Assembly: GCA_017303855.1 (NCBI GenBank) | Contig: JAFLBL010000017.1 | Coordinates: forward strand, 1-64,000 | DNA length: 64,000 nucleotides | DNA from: Chitinophagales bacterium | GTDB lineage: Bacteria > Bacteroidota > Bacteroidia > Chitinophagales > Chitinophagaceae | Reading direction: 5' to 3' | Shown here: piece by piece, positions 33,380 through 42,372 of the stretch | How positions within the stretch are numbered: position 1 is the stretch's first letter | Layout: each line of letters opens with the position of its first letter | Translations under genes and position numbers: made by a program | The notes under the pieces: generated by a model | Told to the model about the DNA's origin: nothing | The model's input: only the letters and a program-made list of their open reading frames with translations | Database searches by the model: none

Positions 33380-35263
33380 ATGACACAGGAAAAAGGTACA
33401 ATTTCGATTAACACGGAAAATATTTTTCCGATTATTAAAAAATTCCTCTATTCCGACCACGAGATTTTTCTTCGTGAACTCGTAAGCAATGCCGTGGATG
33501 CCACGCAGAAAATCAAGAGATTAGGCTCACTGGGTCATTACAACCAGGAACTGGGCGAACTGAAAATCCGTGTTGCCGTGGATCCGGATGCCAAAACCAT
33601 CACCATTTCCGACAGTGGTATTGGTATGACCGCGGAGGAAATTAAAAAGTATATCAACCAGGTGGCTTTTTCCGGGGCTACCGAATTCATGGAAAAATTC
33701 AAGGAAGCCAATGATGCCAATGAAATAATCGGCCGCTTTGGTTTAGGATTTTATTCCTCCTTTATGGTGGCGGAACGCGTGGAGATCCAGACCCTTTCCT
33801 ACCAGGAAGGCAGCACCCCGGCCCGCTGGACCTGCGATGGCAGTACCGAATTTGAAATCAGTGACGGAACCCGGACCGAACGCGGTACCGACGTCATTCT
33901 CTATATCAACGAGGACTCCGCTGAGTTCCTCGACAAACAACGGATTCAGGGTATCCTGGATAAATACGCGAAGTTTCTGCCCGTTCCGGTGCAATTCGGT
34001 ACCCGCAGTAATTCCGAACCCGACGGCGAGGATGAAAACGGGAAGCCCAAATACAAAACGGTGGAAGTTGATAATATAATCAATAACACCAATCCGATCT
34101 GGACCAAGGCGCCCAATGAACTGAAGGATGAGGACTATCTTGATTTTTACCGTGAGCTCTATCCGTTTCAGGATGATCCCCTGTTCTGGATCCACCTGAA
34201 TGTAGACTATCCCTTTAACCTGACCGGTGTGCTCTATTTCCCCAAACTGAAGAATGATTTTGAAGTACAGAAAAATAAAATCAAACTCTTCAGCCGCCAG
34301 GTATTTATTACCGACGAGGTAAAAGATATCGTACCGGAATTTTTATTACTGCTGCACGGGGTGATTGACTCGCCCGATATTCCGCTGAATGTAAGCCGCT
34401 CCTTTCTGCAGAGCGACAGCAACGTAAAAAAGATCAACAGTTATATCAGTCGTAAAGTGGCGGAGAAACTGGCGGAACTGTTCAAAAAAGAACGTAAGTC
34501 TTTTGAAGAAAAATGGAGCGATATCGGCATGTTTGTGAAATACGGCGCCCTGAGTGATGAGAAATTCTATGAAAAGGCGAAGGAGTTTATCCTGCTGACC
34601 AATACCAATAAAGAGAATTATACACTGGAAGAATACCAGACAAAAGTGAAAGACTTCCAGACGGATAAAAACGGGCAGCTGGTTTACCTCTATACCGCGG
34701 ATGCCGAATACCAGCACAGCTATATTGCCGCCGCTGAAAAGAAAAATTATGATGTACTGTTGATGAACAGTCCGATCGATACGCATTTTATCCATCACCT
34801 GGAAATGAAACTGGAGAAAACCTCCCTGAAGCGGGTGGATGCGGATGTGTTGGATAAGCTGATCGAAAAGGAAGATGCGGCCACCCATAAACTGACCAGT
34901 GAAGAAACGGAAAAGCTCAAAGCCATTTTTGATAAAGCCATCAGCAACCCTTCCATGAAAGTGGAAGTGGAAAGCGGTGCCGATGACAGCTTCCCGGTTA
35001 CCATTACCATGGAAGAATGGATGCGCCGGATGAAAGACATGAGCAAACTCGGCGGCGGCATGAACTTTTACGGTGCCATGCCCGATAATTACAAAGTGTC
35101 TGTAAACGGCAATCATAAACTGATCGCAAAAATTCTCGGTGCGGATGAAGCACAGCAGACCGTATTGGCCAAACAGGCATTTGATCTTGCCCTGCTGGCA
35201 CAGGGAATGCTGAAAGGCGCCGACCTCACCGCATTCGTTGAGCGTAGTGTGAACGTGCTGTAA
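33380..35263 (+). CDS. htpG: molecular chaperone HtpG (Hsp90)
   Basis: A 627-residue ATP-dependent chaperone. The N-terminal GHKL ATPase domain is complete: LRELVSNAVDATQKI (residues about 31-45), DSGIGMTAEEI (about 78-88) and GRFGLGFYSSFMV (about 118-130). The middle domain has the conserved LFSRQVFITDEVKDIVPEFL and NVSRSFLQSD with the catalytic-loop Arg. The C-terminal dimerisation part follows. Length is normal for bacterial Hsp90. It is monocistronic, closed by a strong terminator. Confidence 0.97.
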   Translation: MTQEKGTISINTENIFPIIKKFLYSDHEIFLRELVSNAVDATQKIKRLGSLGHYNQELGELKIRVAVDPDAKTITISDSGIGMTAEEIKKYINQVAFSGATEFMEKFKEANDANEIIGRFGLGFYSSFMVAERVEIQTLSYQEGSTPARWTCDGSTEFEISDGTRTERGTDVILYINEDSAEFLDKQRIQGILDKYAKFLPVPVQFGTRSNSEPDGEDENGKPKYKTVEVDNIINNTNPIWTKAPNELKDEDYLDFYRELYPFQDDPLFWIHLNVDYPFNLTGVLYFPKLKNDFEVQKNKIKLFSRQVFITDEVKDIVPEFLLLLHGVIDSPDIPLNVSRSFLQSDSNVKKINSYISRKVAEKLAELFKKERKSFEEKWSDIGMFVKYGALSDEKFYEKAKEFILLTNTNKENYTLEEYQTKVKDFQTDKNGQLVYLYTADAEYQHSYIAAAEKKNYDVLLMNSPIDTHFIHHLEMKLEKTSLKRVDADVLDKLIEKEDAATHKLTSEETEKLKAIFDKAISNPSMKVEVESGADDSFPVTITMEEWMRRMKDMSKLGGGMNFYGAMPDNYKVSVNGNHKLIAKILGADEAQQTVLAKQAFDLALLAQGMLKGADLTAFVERSVNVL

Positions 35264-35280
35264 GGAAAAGAAGTTAAATT

Positions 35281-35328
35281 AAAAGCGGGAAGCCTGAGAT
35301 CCTACTCATGGGCTTCCCGCTTTTTTTA
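35281..35328 (+). terminator. intrinsic terminator after htpG
   Basis: AAAAGCGGGAAGCC (35281-35294) pairs with GGCTTCCCGCTTTT (35311-35324) around a 16-base loop, followed by further T; a 14-bp stem. Confidence 0.9.
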
Positions 35329-35355
35329 CTAACTTTCCTTTTTAACCCTTTTCCC

Positions 35356-38300
35356 ATGCGGCTGATCAGGCAAAGTTTACTCTGGTTTAAAGAAGGTAAT
35401 TCCGATAAAGTATATGAAATCGATCTTTGTGAAGCAGGAACGGACAAATATGTAGTCAACTTCCGGTATGGCCGCAGAGGAGCCGTACTGAAAGAAGCGA
35501 CCAAGACGCCTGTTCCTGTTTCGCTGGCGGAAGCCGAAAAAATCTATACCGATGTAGAATCGGAAAAAATCCAGAAAGGATATACCGAAACCGGCAGCAG
35601 TTCGGGAAGCGCTGTAAAAGCACCCGTCTTTGCTTTAAACGTTCCGGCTCCGCCTGCAGCCGGTGACTGGTCAGTTCTCCCGCCCGGCCGTTCAAAAGCC
35701 ATTCTTCAGCGTTTACAACAGGCGGTATCTTCGGATACGCGTTCCCGTTTCCCCTGGAAAACATCCCGGGTAATCTGGAAAGCCGGCGTGTATAAAATTC
35801 AGGAAGCGGTACCTTTTATTTTGCATTTATACAATAGCGGTGACCAGCTGCAGCAATACAGTTGCGTATGGGCACTGGCCCGTTGCGGTGGTTCTGCAGC
35901 CACGGAGGCCTTGCAAAATCTGGCTGCCAATCATCCTTTGCCCGCCATTAAAAAAATAGCCGGTGCCGGTTTACTGAAACACCTGACCGGTGCGGAAAAG
36001 GAAGTACAGACCGGGACATACCTGAACAACCTGCCTGCTGAAATAAAAAATGCGGTGCTGGCCGGGAATACAGCAGCGCTTGAAACCCTGCTCACCGAAC
36101 ATATCAACCAGCAACCGGTTTCACTCCAATGGCTGGAGCCGCTCTACCTGCTGACGCATACCAGAAAGGAATTACGGCCATTGCTGAATAAAATTATTCG
36201 TGAGCTTCCCCTGAAACCCGGATACTTCCGGCATACAAGATCCATTTATAAACTGGCAGAACTGCTGGATGATTATGAAGTGCTGGCCCTGCTTGCCATA
36301 CGCTTTGAAAAAGAAGAAGCCTATTTCACCCATTTCCTTTCAGCAGCCGCTAAAATTAATAAAGCGGAAATTTTTATTGAAGGACTCGGGGAATATTTTA
36401 CACCGGGTGCAGAACTGAAAAAACAAAACAGCCGGCTGGCATTTTCACAGAAAACAAAAAAATACCTGGCAAGGCGTACAAGAAGACAATTACGCCAGCT
36501 GGGACAAACCGGCAATATTGATTATGTAAAACTGGCCACGGGATTACTCCTGCAATATGAAGCAGCATCCGATACCCGTCCGCCATTTTCCACATACAAA
36601 TTCAGTAGTGTCAATGGCCGTTATCAGCAGGTGGAGCAACGGCATCCGGAATCCGCACAGGCGGTTTACCTGCATTATATACTACAGGGGGCTAACCCTG
36701 AACTGGAGCTGATCAATAACGGAAGCACCTGGCGTTACAGCAATCATCAGGCAGCGGCACGCGCACCGGAAAGTCCGAAGCAATCCGGCGGGTTCCTTAA
36801 AAAAATCAGCAGTCTTTTCAGTAAAAAGAAAACGGTTGATGAAGTCAGTCAGCCCGAACCGGCGGCAACAGTAACCGGTTTACTGGCCTTCGTTCCTTAT
36901 ATCGATCTCTGGAACCAGTTGCCACAGGCCTATATCCAGTTATTGATGAATGCGCGGATGGATGATATACACCTGTTTGCTCATCTCGGTTTGACCACCC
37001 ATCCGCAGTATGCGGAGATTAAAAACAGGCTGGATAAAGCTGCCTGTATAAAACTGCTGCTGTCCGCTTTTGCGCTTCCGGCCGAATTTGGATTTACCAT
37101 TACCCGTGAAAAATTTGAAAACAGTCTGCCGGATGATGATCTTGTAAATGCCCTGCTTGATGCTGCACATATACCTGCCCGTGAAACCGGCCGGCAATGG
37201 ACGGAGAAATACAGCAGCACATTGTTTCAGCAAAGCGGGTTTATCGCCGGACTCCTGCTGGCCCGTTACCCGGAGATCCGCTCCTGGGGAAAAGACCTGA
37301 TCGGCCGCCAGTCATTACCCGACGATCTGCGGTTAGCCGTAACCGGTAAAACTATTGCCGGTCTGATGAAATTTACCGGTACTGCTGCAGAAGAGGAAGT
37401 CATAATCCGCGAAGCCACGGACAATCTGTTTGCCCTGTTTAACCGGGAAGTCAAAGAAACCGGTTTGCCGGTCATTGCCGATCTGCTGGCTCACGGGCAT
37501 CCCGCCGTATTACTGGCCGGGTTAAAAATGCTGAAAGCAAAAGCCGATAAAATAAAACCGGAAGAATTATCTGATGAGTTTATTTTCAGTTTACTCCATC
37601 ATGCTTATGCGCCGGTACGTGAAGAAGGGATTGCCTTGTTAAAAATGCAGCCGGCTACCGTATTACTGCAACGGAAAGAAGGCATACTGGATGCCTGCCT
37701 TTCCTCATTTGATAATGTACGCAACCAGTTACCTCCGCTCATTCAGAAAATGGCGGAAGCGGATCGTTCATTTGGCATTGCCGCGGCCGAATACCTGATG
37801 CCCTGGCTGCTACGGAAAGAGTCGGTAGAAGGGTTGCATAACAGTGTGAGCCGTTTGCTTTGCAATGAACTGAGCAACTATTTACAGCATGCCGATAAAG
37901 ACCGGGCCCTGCATCTGCTGTATTCACATTATCCCGCGGCACAAAATGTAGGAGTAACCATTCTGGAAAAATATACGGATCCGGCACAACTGACCCTGCC
38001 ACAGGTGGTGGCCCTTGGCGGTCATGAGAACCTGACGGTACGCGAATGGTGTCAACGGTTCTACCTTGCTGAAATACCCCGGATACGTTTTGAAAAAGCG
38101 GAGGCCATCAGGCTGCTTGAATCAAAATGGGAAGACAGCAGGCTGTTTGCCATGCAGTTTTTCCGGGAGCATTTCCGTATGGAAGACTGGGATAGCAGCA
38201 CCCTGATCACACTGGCCGATTCCGTAAAACCGGAAGTGGAAGCGTTCGGAAGGGAACTGATCACTAAATTTTTCGATAGTGATAACGGGGAGGAATACCT

Positions 38301-38658
38301 GCTGAAACTGAGCCAGCATCCCGGTGAAAAAATGCAGCTGTTCGCCACCAATTATCTCGAACGCTTCGCGGCCGATAATACGGAAAGGCTCAACGGACTC
38401 GCTTTTTATTTCCGGTCTGTGCTCACCCGGGTCAATAAAAGCCGGATAGCCAAAGACAGGATCTATCGTTTCCTGTTGACCGAAGGCCGCAAGTCACCGG
38501 AGGCTGCAGGAATCGTGGGACGGCTTTTATCCGATATATCCGCAACCGCAGTGTCGCGGGATAAATCAAAATGTATAGAAATCCTGCTGCAGCTGAACGC
38601 GCTGTATGCGCTGGACACCCCGTTGCAGGTAAAAGAAACAGAAACCCGGACCGTATAA
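35356..38658 (+). CDS. WGR-domain protein with HEAT/ARM-type repeats (retron-associated)
   Basis: About 1100 residues. The N-terminus is a WGR domain: SLLWFKEGNSDKVYEIDL, then VVNFRYGRRGAVLKEATKT, with YGR in place of WGR, and a conserved EAEKIY segment; it ends near residue 85. WGR domains bind DNA ends or nucleic acid in PARP-like proteins. The rest is alpha-helical with repeated HEAT/ARM-like units (IQEAVPFILHLYN, LALLAIRFEKEEAY), split by a Lys-rich linker near residue 490 (FLKKISSLFSKKK). The ATG at 35356 starts right before the WGR fold. It lies 30 bases before the SWIM gene and leads a retron-like module; as an effector it may sense or act on nucleic acid (inference). A TAACTTTC box (35330-35337) precedes it. 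Confidence 0.85.
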   Translation: MRLIRQSLLWFKEGNSDKVYEIDLCEAGTDKYVVNFRYGRRGAVLKEATKTPVPVSLAEAEKIYTDVESEKIQKGYTETGSSSGSAVKAPVFALNVPAPPAAGDWSVLPPGRSKAILQRLQQAVSSDTRSRFPWKTSRVIWKAGVYKIQEAVPFILHLYNSGDQLQQYSCVWALARCGGSAATEALQNLAANHPLPAIKKIAGAGLLKHLTGAEKEVQTGTYLNNLPAEIKNAVLAGNTAALETLLTEHINQQPVSLQWLEPLYLLTHTRKELRPLLNKIIRELPLKPGYFRHTRSIYKLAELLDDYEVLALLAIRFEKEEAYFTHFLSAAAKINKAEIFIEGLGEYFTPGAELKKQNSRLAFSQKTKKYLARRTRRQLRQLGQTGNIDYVKLATGLLLQYEAASDTRPPFSTYKFSSVNGRYQQVEQRHPESAQAVYLHYILQGANPELELINNGSTWRYSNHQAAARAPESPKQSGGFLKKISSLFSKKKTVDEVSQPEPAATVTGLLAFVPYIDLWNQLPQAYIQLLMNARMDDIHLFAHLGLTTHPQYAEIKNRLDKAACIKLLLSAFALPAEFGFTITREKFENSLPDDDLVNALLDAAHIPARETGRQWTEKYSSTLFQQSGFIAGLLLARYPEIRSWGKDLIGRQSLPDDLRLAVTGKTIAGLMKFTGTAAEEEVIIREATDNLFALFNREVKETGLPVIADLLAHGHPAVLLAGLKMLKAKADKIKPEELSDEFIFSLLHHAYAPVREEGIALLKMQPATVLLQRKEGILDACLSSFDNVRNQLPPLIQKMAEADRSFGIAAAEYLMPWLLRKESVEGLHNSVSRLLCNELSNYLQHADKDRALHLLYSHYPAAQNVGVTILEKYTDPAQLTLPQVVALGGHENLTVREWCQRFYLAEIPRIRFEKAEAIRLLESKWEDSRLFAMQFFREHFRMEDWDSSTLITLADSVKPEVEAFGRELITKFFDSDNGEEYLLKLSQHPGEKMQLFATNYLERFAADNTERLNGLAFYFRSVLTRVNKSRIAKDRIYRFLLTEGRKSPEAAGIVGRLLSDISATAVSRDKSKCIEILLQLNALYALDTPLQVKETETRTV

Positions 38659-38688
38659 TAAGCATTCATTAAAGACAATTGTTCTTGC

Positions 38689-40353
38689 ATGTTATTTAAT
38701 TACCGATTTGCCGGATCTTCCACTGTCAGCAGCAGCGCTTATGCCACCGGGCTGAGCTTTGCTCCTGACCTGCTGCGCGACAGTGCCTGGTTTGTGGGCA
38801 AACTGAATAAGAAGATCGCCTTTCGCGAAGCCATTTCCGCGCTGCATGATGTGGTGGTCAGTGACCTGCGCTTTAAACCCAAAGACAAAACCGCCTATAA
38901 AGAATGGGTGGCACAGCATGAAGCCCTTTTTCTGGCTGAATACATGGCAGGGTATGATGCCGCCGCGGCCGATAAACGGGTAGAAGAAGTAAAACAGGAA
39001 CTGCAGCTGCTGCGGACTGAAAAGGAGAAACTAATGGGTCCCTATAACCGGGCAAAAAGCAGGTACTTCAATTACCTGTATCAAAAAGACCGGGATGCCT
39101 GGTTTGTACTGGATCCGGTCATTACCATTCATCCGGACGAATTGTTTTTTGAATGTTTCAGCCAGGACGAATCGACATACGGAAAACTCGGCTGTAATTA
39201 TAATGTATTCACACAGCTGGATGATTATAAATGCGGCACTACCAATGTGGATTATTCAGCTGCGCTATATGAGGAGTTTCAGAAAATCAGGGAGTACAAG
39301 GATACCGAGCTAAAGATTGATCCATCCGGTTTTGCCGTGCAAACTACTAATGAGGATGTGTATAAAGAAGTAAAGATTGATCTGCCGGACAGCTGGGTAC
39401 GGGGCTTTCTGCAAGTGAGCAGTGCCATGACTTTGCCGGGTATTCAGTTTGATCTGCACCCGATGGATATACACAGTATCTGTTCCCTGCTTCGCCGGTT
39501 TAAAGAGAAAAAAGGTCCCCGCGCGCTGCGTTATATTCTTGTACCCGGACAGCCTGTAAAAGTGCAGCTCGAACCCTGGGGGATGGAAGTAATCTGTGCC
39601 CGGAGTATTTACACCGGATCACAGGCGCAGGAGATCAGAACCTGGGGACGGCGCCGGTTGCATATCCTGGAACGGTTAATACCCGTAGCTAAAAAATTTA
39701 CCGTGCAGTTACTCGGTAACGGTTTACCCGCCTTTTATATAGCGGATCTGGGCGATATGAATTTCACCCTTGGACTGAGTGGCTGGACGGCCAATGACTG
39801 GAGCCATGCCGGCAATTTTGATCTGCTGGCACCACGCATGCAGGTGGATGATACAATTAAACAGAAAGTAATAACCGCGTTGAAACAGACCTGGCTGGGT
39901 ACTGCGGAGGAGATAGCCACGGCGGCATCCGTAAAATCAGGTGAAGCCGCGGGAGCCCTGAGTGCATATACACAGGCAGGCAGGGTTATATATGATATCA
40001 ATAAGCACGTGTACCGCCTGCGTGAACTCAGTCGCGAACCCCTGCCGTTTGACAAACTTCGTTTCAGCAATCCGCAGGAAGAACTGGCGGAAGAAATGCT
40101 GAAAACACAGGAAGTAAAGTTCACGGCCACTGCATTGGAAGGCAACCAGACCGAACTGAAGGGAACGGTAAAAGGCAAGCGCAAAACATTTTCGGCCTCC
40201 ATGCAGATAGACGGAGATGAACGACTGAAATCGGCACAATGTGATTGCAGTTTTTATGGGGAAAACAAACTGCGTAAAGGGCCATGTGAGCACATGCTGG
40301 CTGTACGACAGGCTTGGAGTAAATCGAGGATACAGGAAACCGTGAAAATATAA
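38689..40353 (+). CDS. SWIM zinc finger family protein (retron-associated, WHSWIM-like)
   Basis: A 554-residue protein with a C-terminal SWIM zinc finger: Cys518-x-Cys520 in CDCSFYGENK and Cys533-x-His535 in PCEHMLAVRQ. The preceding part (about residues 385-500) has helical winged-helix-like features, and residues about 80-125 form a coiled coil with many Glu/Lys. The N-terminal part (YRFAGSSTVSSSAYATGLSF) is conserved in SWIM proteins found beside WGR proteins. SWIM fingers bind DNA or proteins. It is cotranscribed with the WGR gene and followed by the retron ncRNA after 63 bases. Confidence 0.85.
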   Translation: MLFNYRFAGSSTVSSSAYATGLSFAPDLLRDSAWFVGKLNKKIAFREAISALHDVVVSDLRFKPKDKTAYKEWVAQHEALFLAEYMAGYDAAAADKRVEEVKQELQLLRTEKEKLMGPYNRAKSRYFNYLYQKDRDAWFVLDPVITIHPDELFFECFSQDESTYGKLGCNYNVFTQLDDYKCGTTNVDYSAALYEEFQKIREYKDTELKIDPSGFAVQTTNEDVYKEVKIDLPDSWVRGFLQVSSAMTLPGIQFDLHPMDIHSICSLLRRFKEKKGPRALRYILVPGQPVKVQLEPWGMEVICARSIYTGSQAQEIRTWGRRRLHILERLIPVAKKFTVQLLGNGLPAFYIADLGDMNFTLGLSGWTANDWSHAGNFDLLAPRMQVDDTIKQKVITALKQTWLGTAEEIATAASVKSGEAAGALSAYTQAGRVIYDINKHVYRLRELSREPLPFDKLRFSNPQEELAEEMLKTQEVKFTATALEGNQTELKGTVKGKRKTFSASMQIDGDERLKSAQCDCSFYGENKLRKGPCEHMLAVRQAWSKSRIQETVKI

Positions 40354-40387
40354 ATGAACAGGATCGGATTTTTTAACAACAGTAAAC

Positions 40388-40395
40388 TATATTTG
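40388..40395 (+). promoter_or_regulatory. candidate -7 box for the retron ncRNA
   Basis: TATATTTG matches the Bacteroidota -7 consensus TAnnTTTG in all fixed positions and ends 21 bases before the a1 repeat. No clear TTTG box is seen at -33, so this is a weak-to-moderate prediction. Confidence 0.4.
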
Positions 40396-40416
40396 ATAAC
40401 CTTATTTCGTGTTCTT

Positions 40417-40656
40417 TGACAGAGGGTCGTTTGGCATTGCACCTTGCTTCCTGAAAAGGAAAGAACGATGTTTCGTCGTTCATGCAACATGACTCGTTCA
40501 TGCATCACCAAATGTAATCTTTACTATGGCATACACGTACCAGTGTACCTTTCCCGGTGCAGGCACGTGGTGCCATAATGGTACACTGGTACGTGTATGC
40601 CTGGCGTTGATTAATTTGGTCCGCGGCAGGCACGAAGGCGCAGCCACCCTCTGTCA
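40417..40656 (+). ncRNA. retron msr-msd non-coding RNA
   Basis: The ends are an 11-base perfect inverted repeat, TGACAGAGGGT (40417-40427, a1) and ACCCTCTGTCA (40646-40656, a2), the feature that closes retron ncRNAs. After a1, msr-type hairpins follow: TTCCT-GAAA-AGGAA (40448-40461) and GAACGA-TGTTTCG-TCGTTC (40463-40481). Then comes the msd: an outer stem of ACCAAAT and TAATC (40507-40519, one bulged G) with GATTA and ATTTGGT (40609-40620), and an inner perfect 22-bp stem at 40528-40549 and 40580-40601. The a2 repeat ends five bases before the RT gene. The RT would copy the msd into msDNA; the branch G and the cDNA ends are not determined. Confidence 0.88.
40528..40601 (+). repeat. msd hairpin: 22-bp perfect inverted repeat with structured loop
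   Basis: Arm 1 at 40528-40549 (GGCATACACG...GTACC) is the exact complement of arm 2 at 40580-40601. The 30-base loop contains a second small stem, GGCAC (40562-40566) and GTGCC (40570-40574). A reading frame that starts inside this hairpin at 40526 and runs into the RT gene is taken to be fortuitous. Confidence 0.9.
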
Positions 40657-40660
40657 GAAC

Positions 40661-42169
40661 ATGAATTTTTTCTCTCCGATTATGGCTGACACCCATCTTA
40701 CCCGACAACAGATTTATGACCGGATCCGGGAATCATCGAAGGATGAATATATCCTGGAAGAAATGAAACGCCTCGGTTTCTGGAAATCAAAAGAGAGCAG
40801 CAGCATTGTGCCCGAACTGATGATTAAGAAAGAAACCGGATTGCAGCAGGAACTCAACCGCCTGTTTGAACAAAAAAGAAAATACCAGAACAAGGAAGCG
40901 GTACTAAAGGAAATGCGGCAGAAGCGGATGGAGGAAGCCAAACGCAAACGGGAAGAAACCAAAAAGAAACGGGAACAGCAACGGGCGGATAAAGCGGCCG
41001 CCTGGCAAAAGAAAAAAGAAACCAGCATTCTGTATGCCGGGGAGAATGTGTCTGCCGGCATGAATTCAACCGAAACAAAACCGGATATCCTGCAACGTTA
41101 CGGACTGCCGTTGTTTACGGATGAACTGAGTCTGGCTGCCGGTCTCGGTATTACCATCAACGAACTCCGTTTTCTCAGTTTTTCCCGTATCGTATCCACG
41201 GTTAGTCATTACCGGAAGTTTTATCTCCCCAAAAAATCAGGGGGCAAAAGACTGATAGCCGCGCCGATGCAACGCTTAAAAGAGGCGCAGTACCATGTAC
41301 TGGAACAGGTACTCAATAAAGTGGTATTGCATGATGCCGCCAACGGGTTTGTAAAAAAACGTTCGATTGTAACCAATGCGCAACAGCATGTAGGCAAAAC
41401 CCTTTTACTGAACCTGGATATAAAGGATTTTTTTCCAACGGTGGATTATAAGCGGGTAAAAGGCGTATTCCGTAAACTGGGTTATGCGGAAAAAATCAGT
41501 ACCCTGCTGGCCCTGATCTGTACGGAAGCACCGACGGATGAAGTAAGTATAGACGGAAAAAATTATTTTGTACAGAAAGGCAATCGCGTACTCCCGCAAG
41601 GGGCTCCCACCAGTCCCGCCCTTACCAATATCCTTTTTTATAAATGTGATAAGCGACTGCAGGGACTGGCCGCCAAAACCGGTTGCACGTATACACGCTA
41701 TGCGGATGATATCAGTTTCTCCACCAATAGTAATACGCTAAACCCGCAGCAACTGATCTGGCGGATTAAAAGGATTCTCACCGATGAAGGATTTACGGTG
41801 CATCCTGAAAAGATCAGGGTGATGCGGCAAAGCAGCAAGCAGGAAGTAACCGGGGTGGTGGTAAATAAGAAACTCAATATTGACCGTAAGAAAATGCGGC
41901 AGTTCCGCGCCCTGATCCATACGCTGAAGACCAAGGGTCCGGACGCCATACATTGGGGACAAAGCCATCCCGCTTATGCCATACCGGGATACCTGCAGTT
42001 TATCACTATGGTAAATCCGGAAAAAGGCGCGTTGCTTAAAAATGCACTCACGCCCTTGCTTGATAAAATTCCTAAACCGGTTCGTATCACGCAATCTCCG
42101 CAACCTGGCAAGCCCGATACCAGCGGTGAAGCGCCGAAAGAAGGGGGAGATTGGTGGAATGTGGTGTAA
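40661..42169 (+). CDS. retron-type reverse transcriptase
   Basis: About 502 residues from ATG 40661 (a second ATG at 40682 gives 495). Reverse-transcriptase motifs are complete: KRLIAAP, NLDIKDFFPTV with the first Asp, LPQGAPTSPALTN, RYADDISFS (YADD at residues 347-350) and VTGVVVN. Two retron hallmarks are present, N-x-x-x-H (NAQQH at 239-243) and VTG (396-398). The N-terminal 145 residues are not part of the RT domain and include a long Lys/Glu/Arg coiled coil (about 60-125). The gene begins five bases after the retron ncRNA. With the WGR and SWIM genes it forms what I recall as the type XIII retron layout, thought to protect against phages. Confidence 0.92.
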   Translation: MNFFSPIMADTHLTRQQIYDRIRESSKDEYILEEMKRLGFWKSKESSSIVPELMIKKETGLQQELNRLFEQKRKYQNKEAVLKEMRQKRMEEAKRKREETKKKREQQRADKAAAWQKKKETSILYAGENVSAGMNSTETKPDILQRYGLPLFTDELSLAAGLGITINELRFLSFSRIVSTVSHYRKFYLPKKSGGKRLIAAPMQRLKEAQYHVLEQVLNKVVLHDAANGFVKKRSIVTNAQQHVGKTLLLNLDIKDFFPTVDYKRVKGVFRKLGYAEKISTLLALICTEAPTDEVSIDGKNYFVQKGNRVLPQGAPTSPALTNILFYKCDKRLQGLAAKTGCTYTRYADDISFSTNSNTLNPQQLIWRIKRILTDEGFTVHPEKIRVMRQSSKQEVTGVVVNKKLNIDRKKMRQFRALIHTLKTKGPDAIHWGQSHPAYAIPGYLQFITMVNPEKGALLKNALTPLLDKIPKPVRITQSPQPGKPDTSGEAPKEGGDWWNVV

Positions 42170-42325
42170 AAGGTGAAAACACAAGGTCCCTCCTTCCCTT
42201 CGATAAACTCAGGGTAAACTCGGGATGACGTTTGTATTGGAGGGGGAGCAATATAAGGTCCCTCCTTCGTCGGGATGACAGAATGTATGGGGGGAAGAAA
42301 TAATAGATCTCTCGCTACGCTCGAG
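42170..42325. repeat. short imperfect repeats between RT and amidohydrolase genes
   Basis: AAGGTCCCTCCTTC occurs at about 42183 and 42255, each followed by CGGGATGACR; TCGAGATGACAG starts a further variant at 42321. These are typical degenerate intergenic repeats with no coding content. Confidence 0.5.
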
Positions 42326-42350
42326 ATGACAGTGCTACCGGCACTGTCAT
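42326..42350. terminator. hairpin between convergent RT and amidohydrolase genes
   Basis: ATGACAGTGC (42326-42335), loop TACCG, GCACTGTCAT (42341-42350): a 10-bp perfect stem. No long T-run follows on either strand, so termination strength is uncertain. Confidence 0.55.
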
Positions 42351-42372
42351 TGTATTTATGAAATTTTACATT

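Noticed and set aside
40526..40660. N-terminal extension of the reverse transcriptase reading frame beginning in the msd hairpin
   Set aside because: It lies wholly within the retron ncRNA; the encoded residues mirror the 22-bp inverted repeat and have no homology pattern. Starts at 40661 or 40682, after the a2 repeat, are more sensible.
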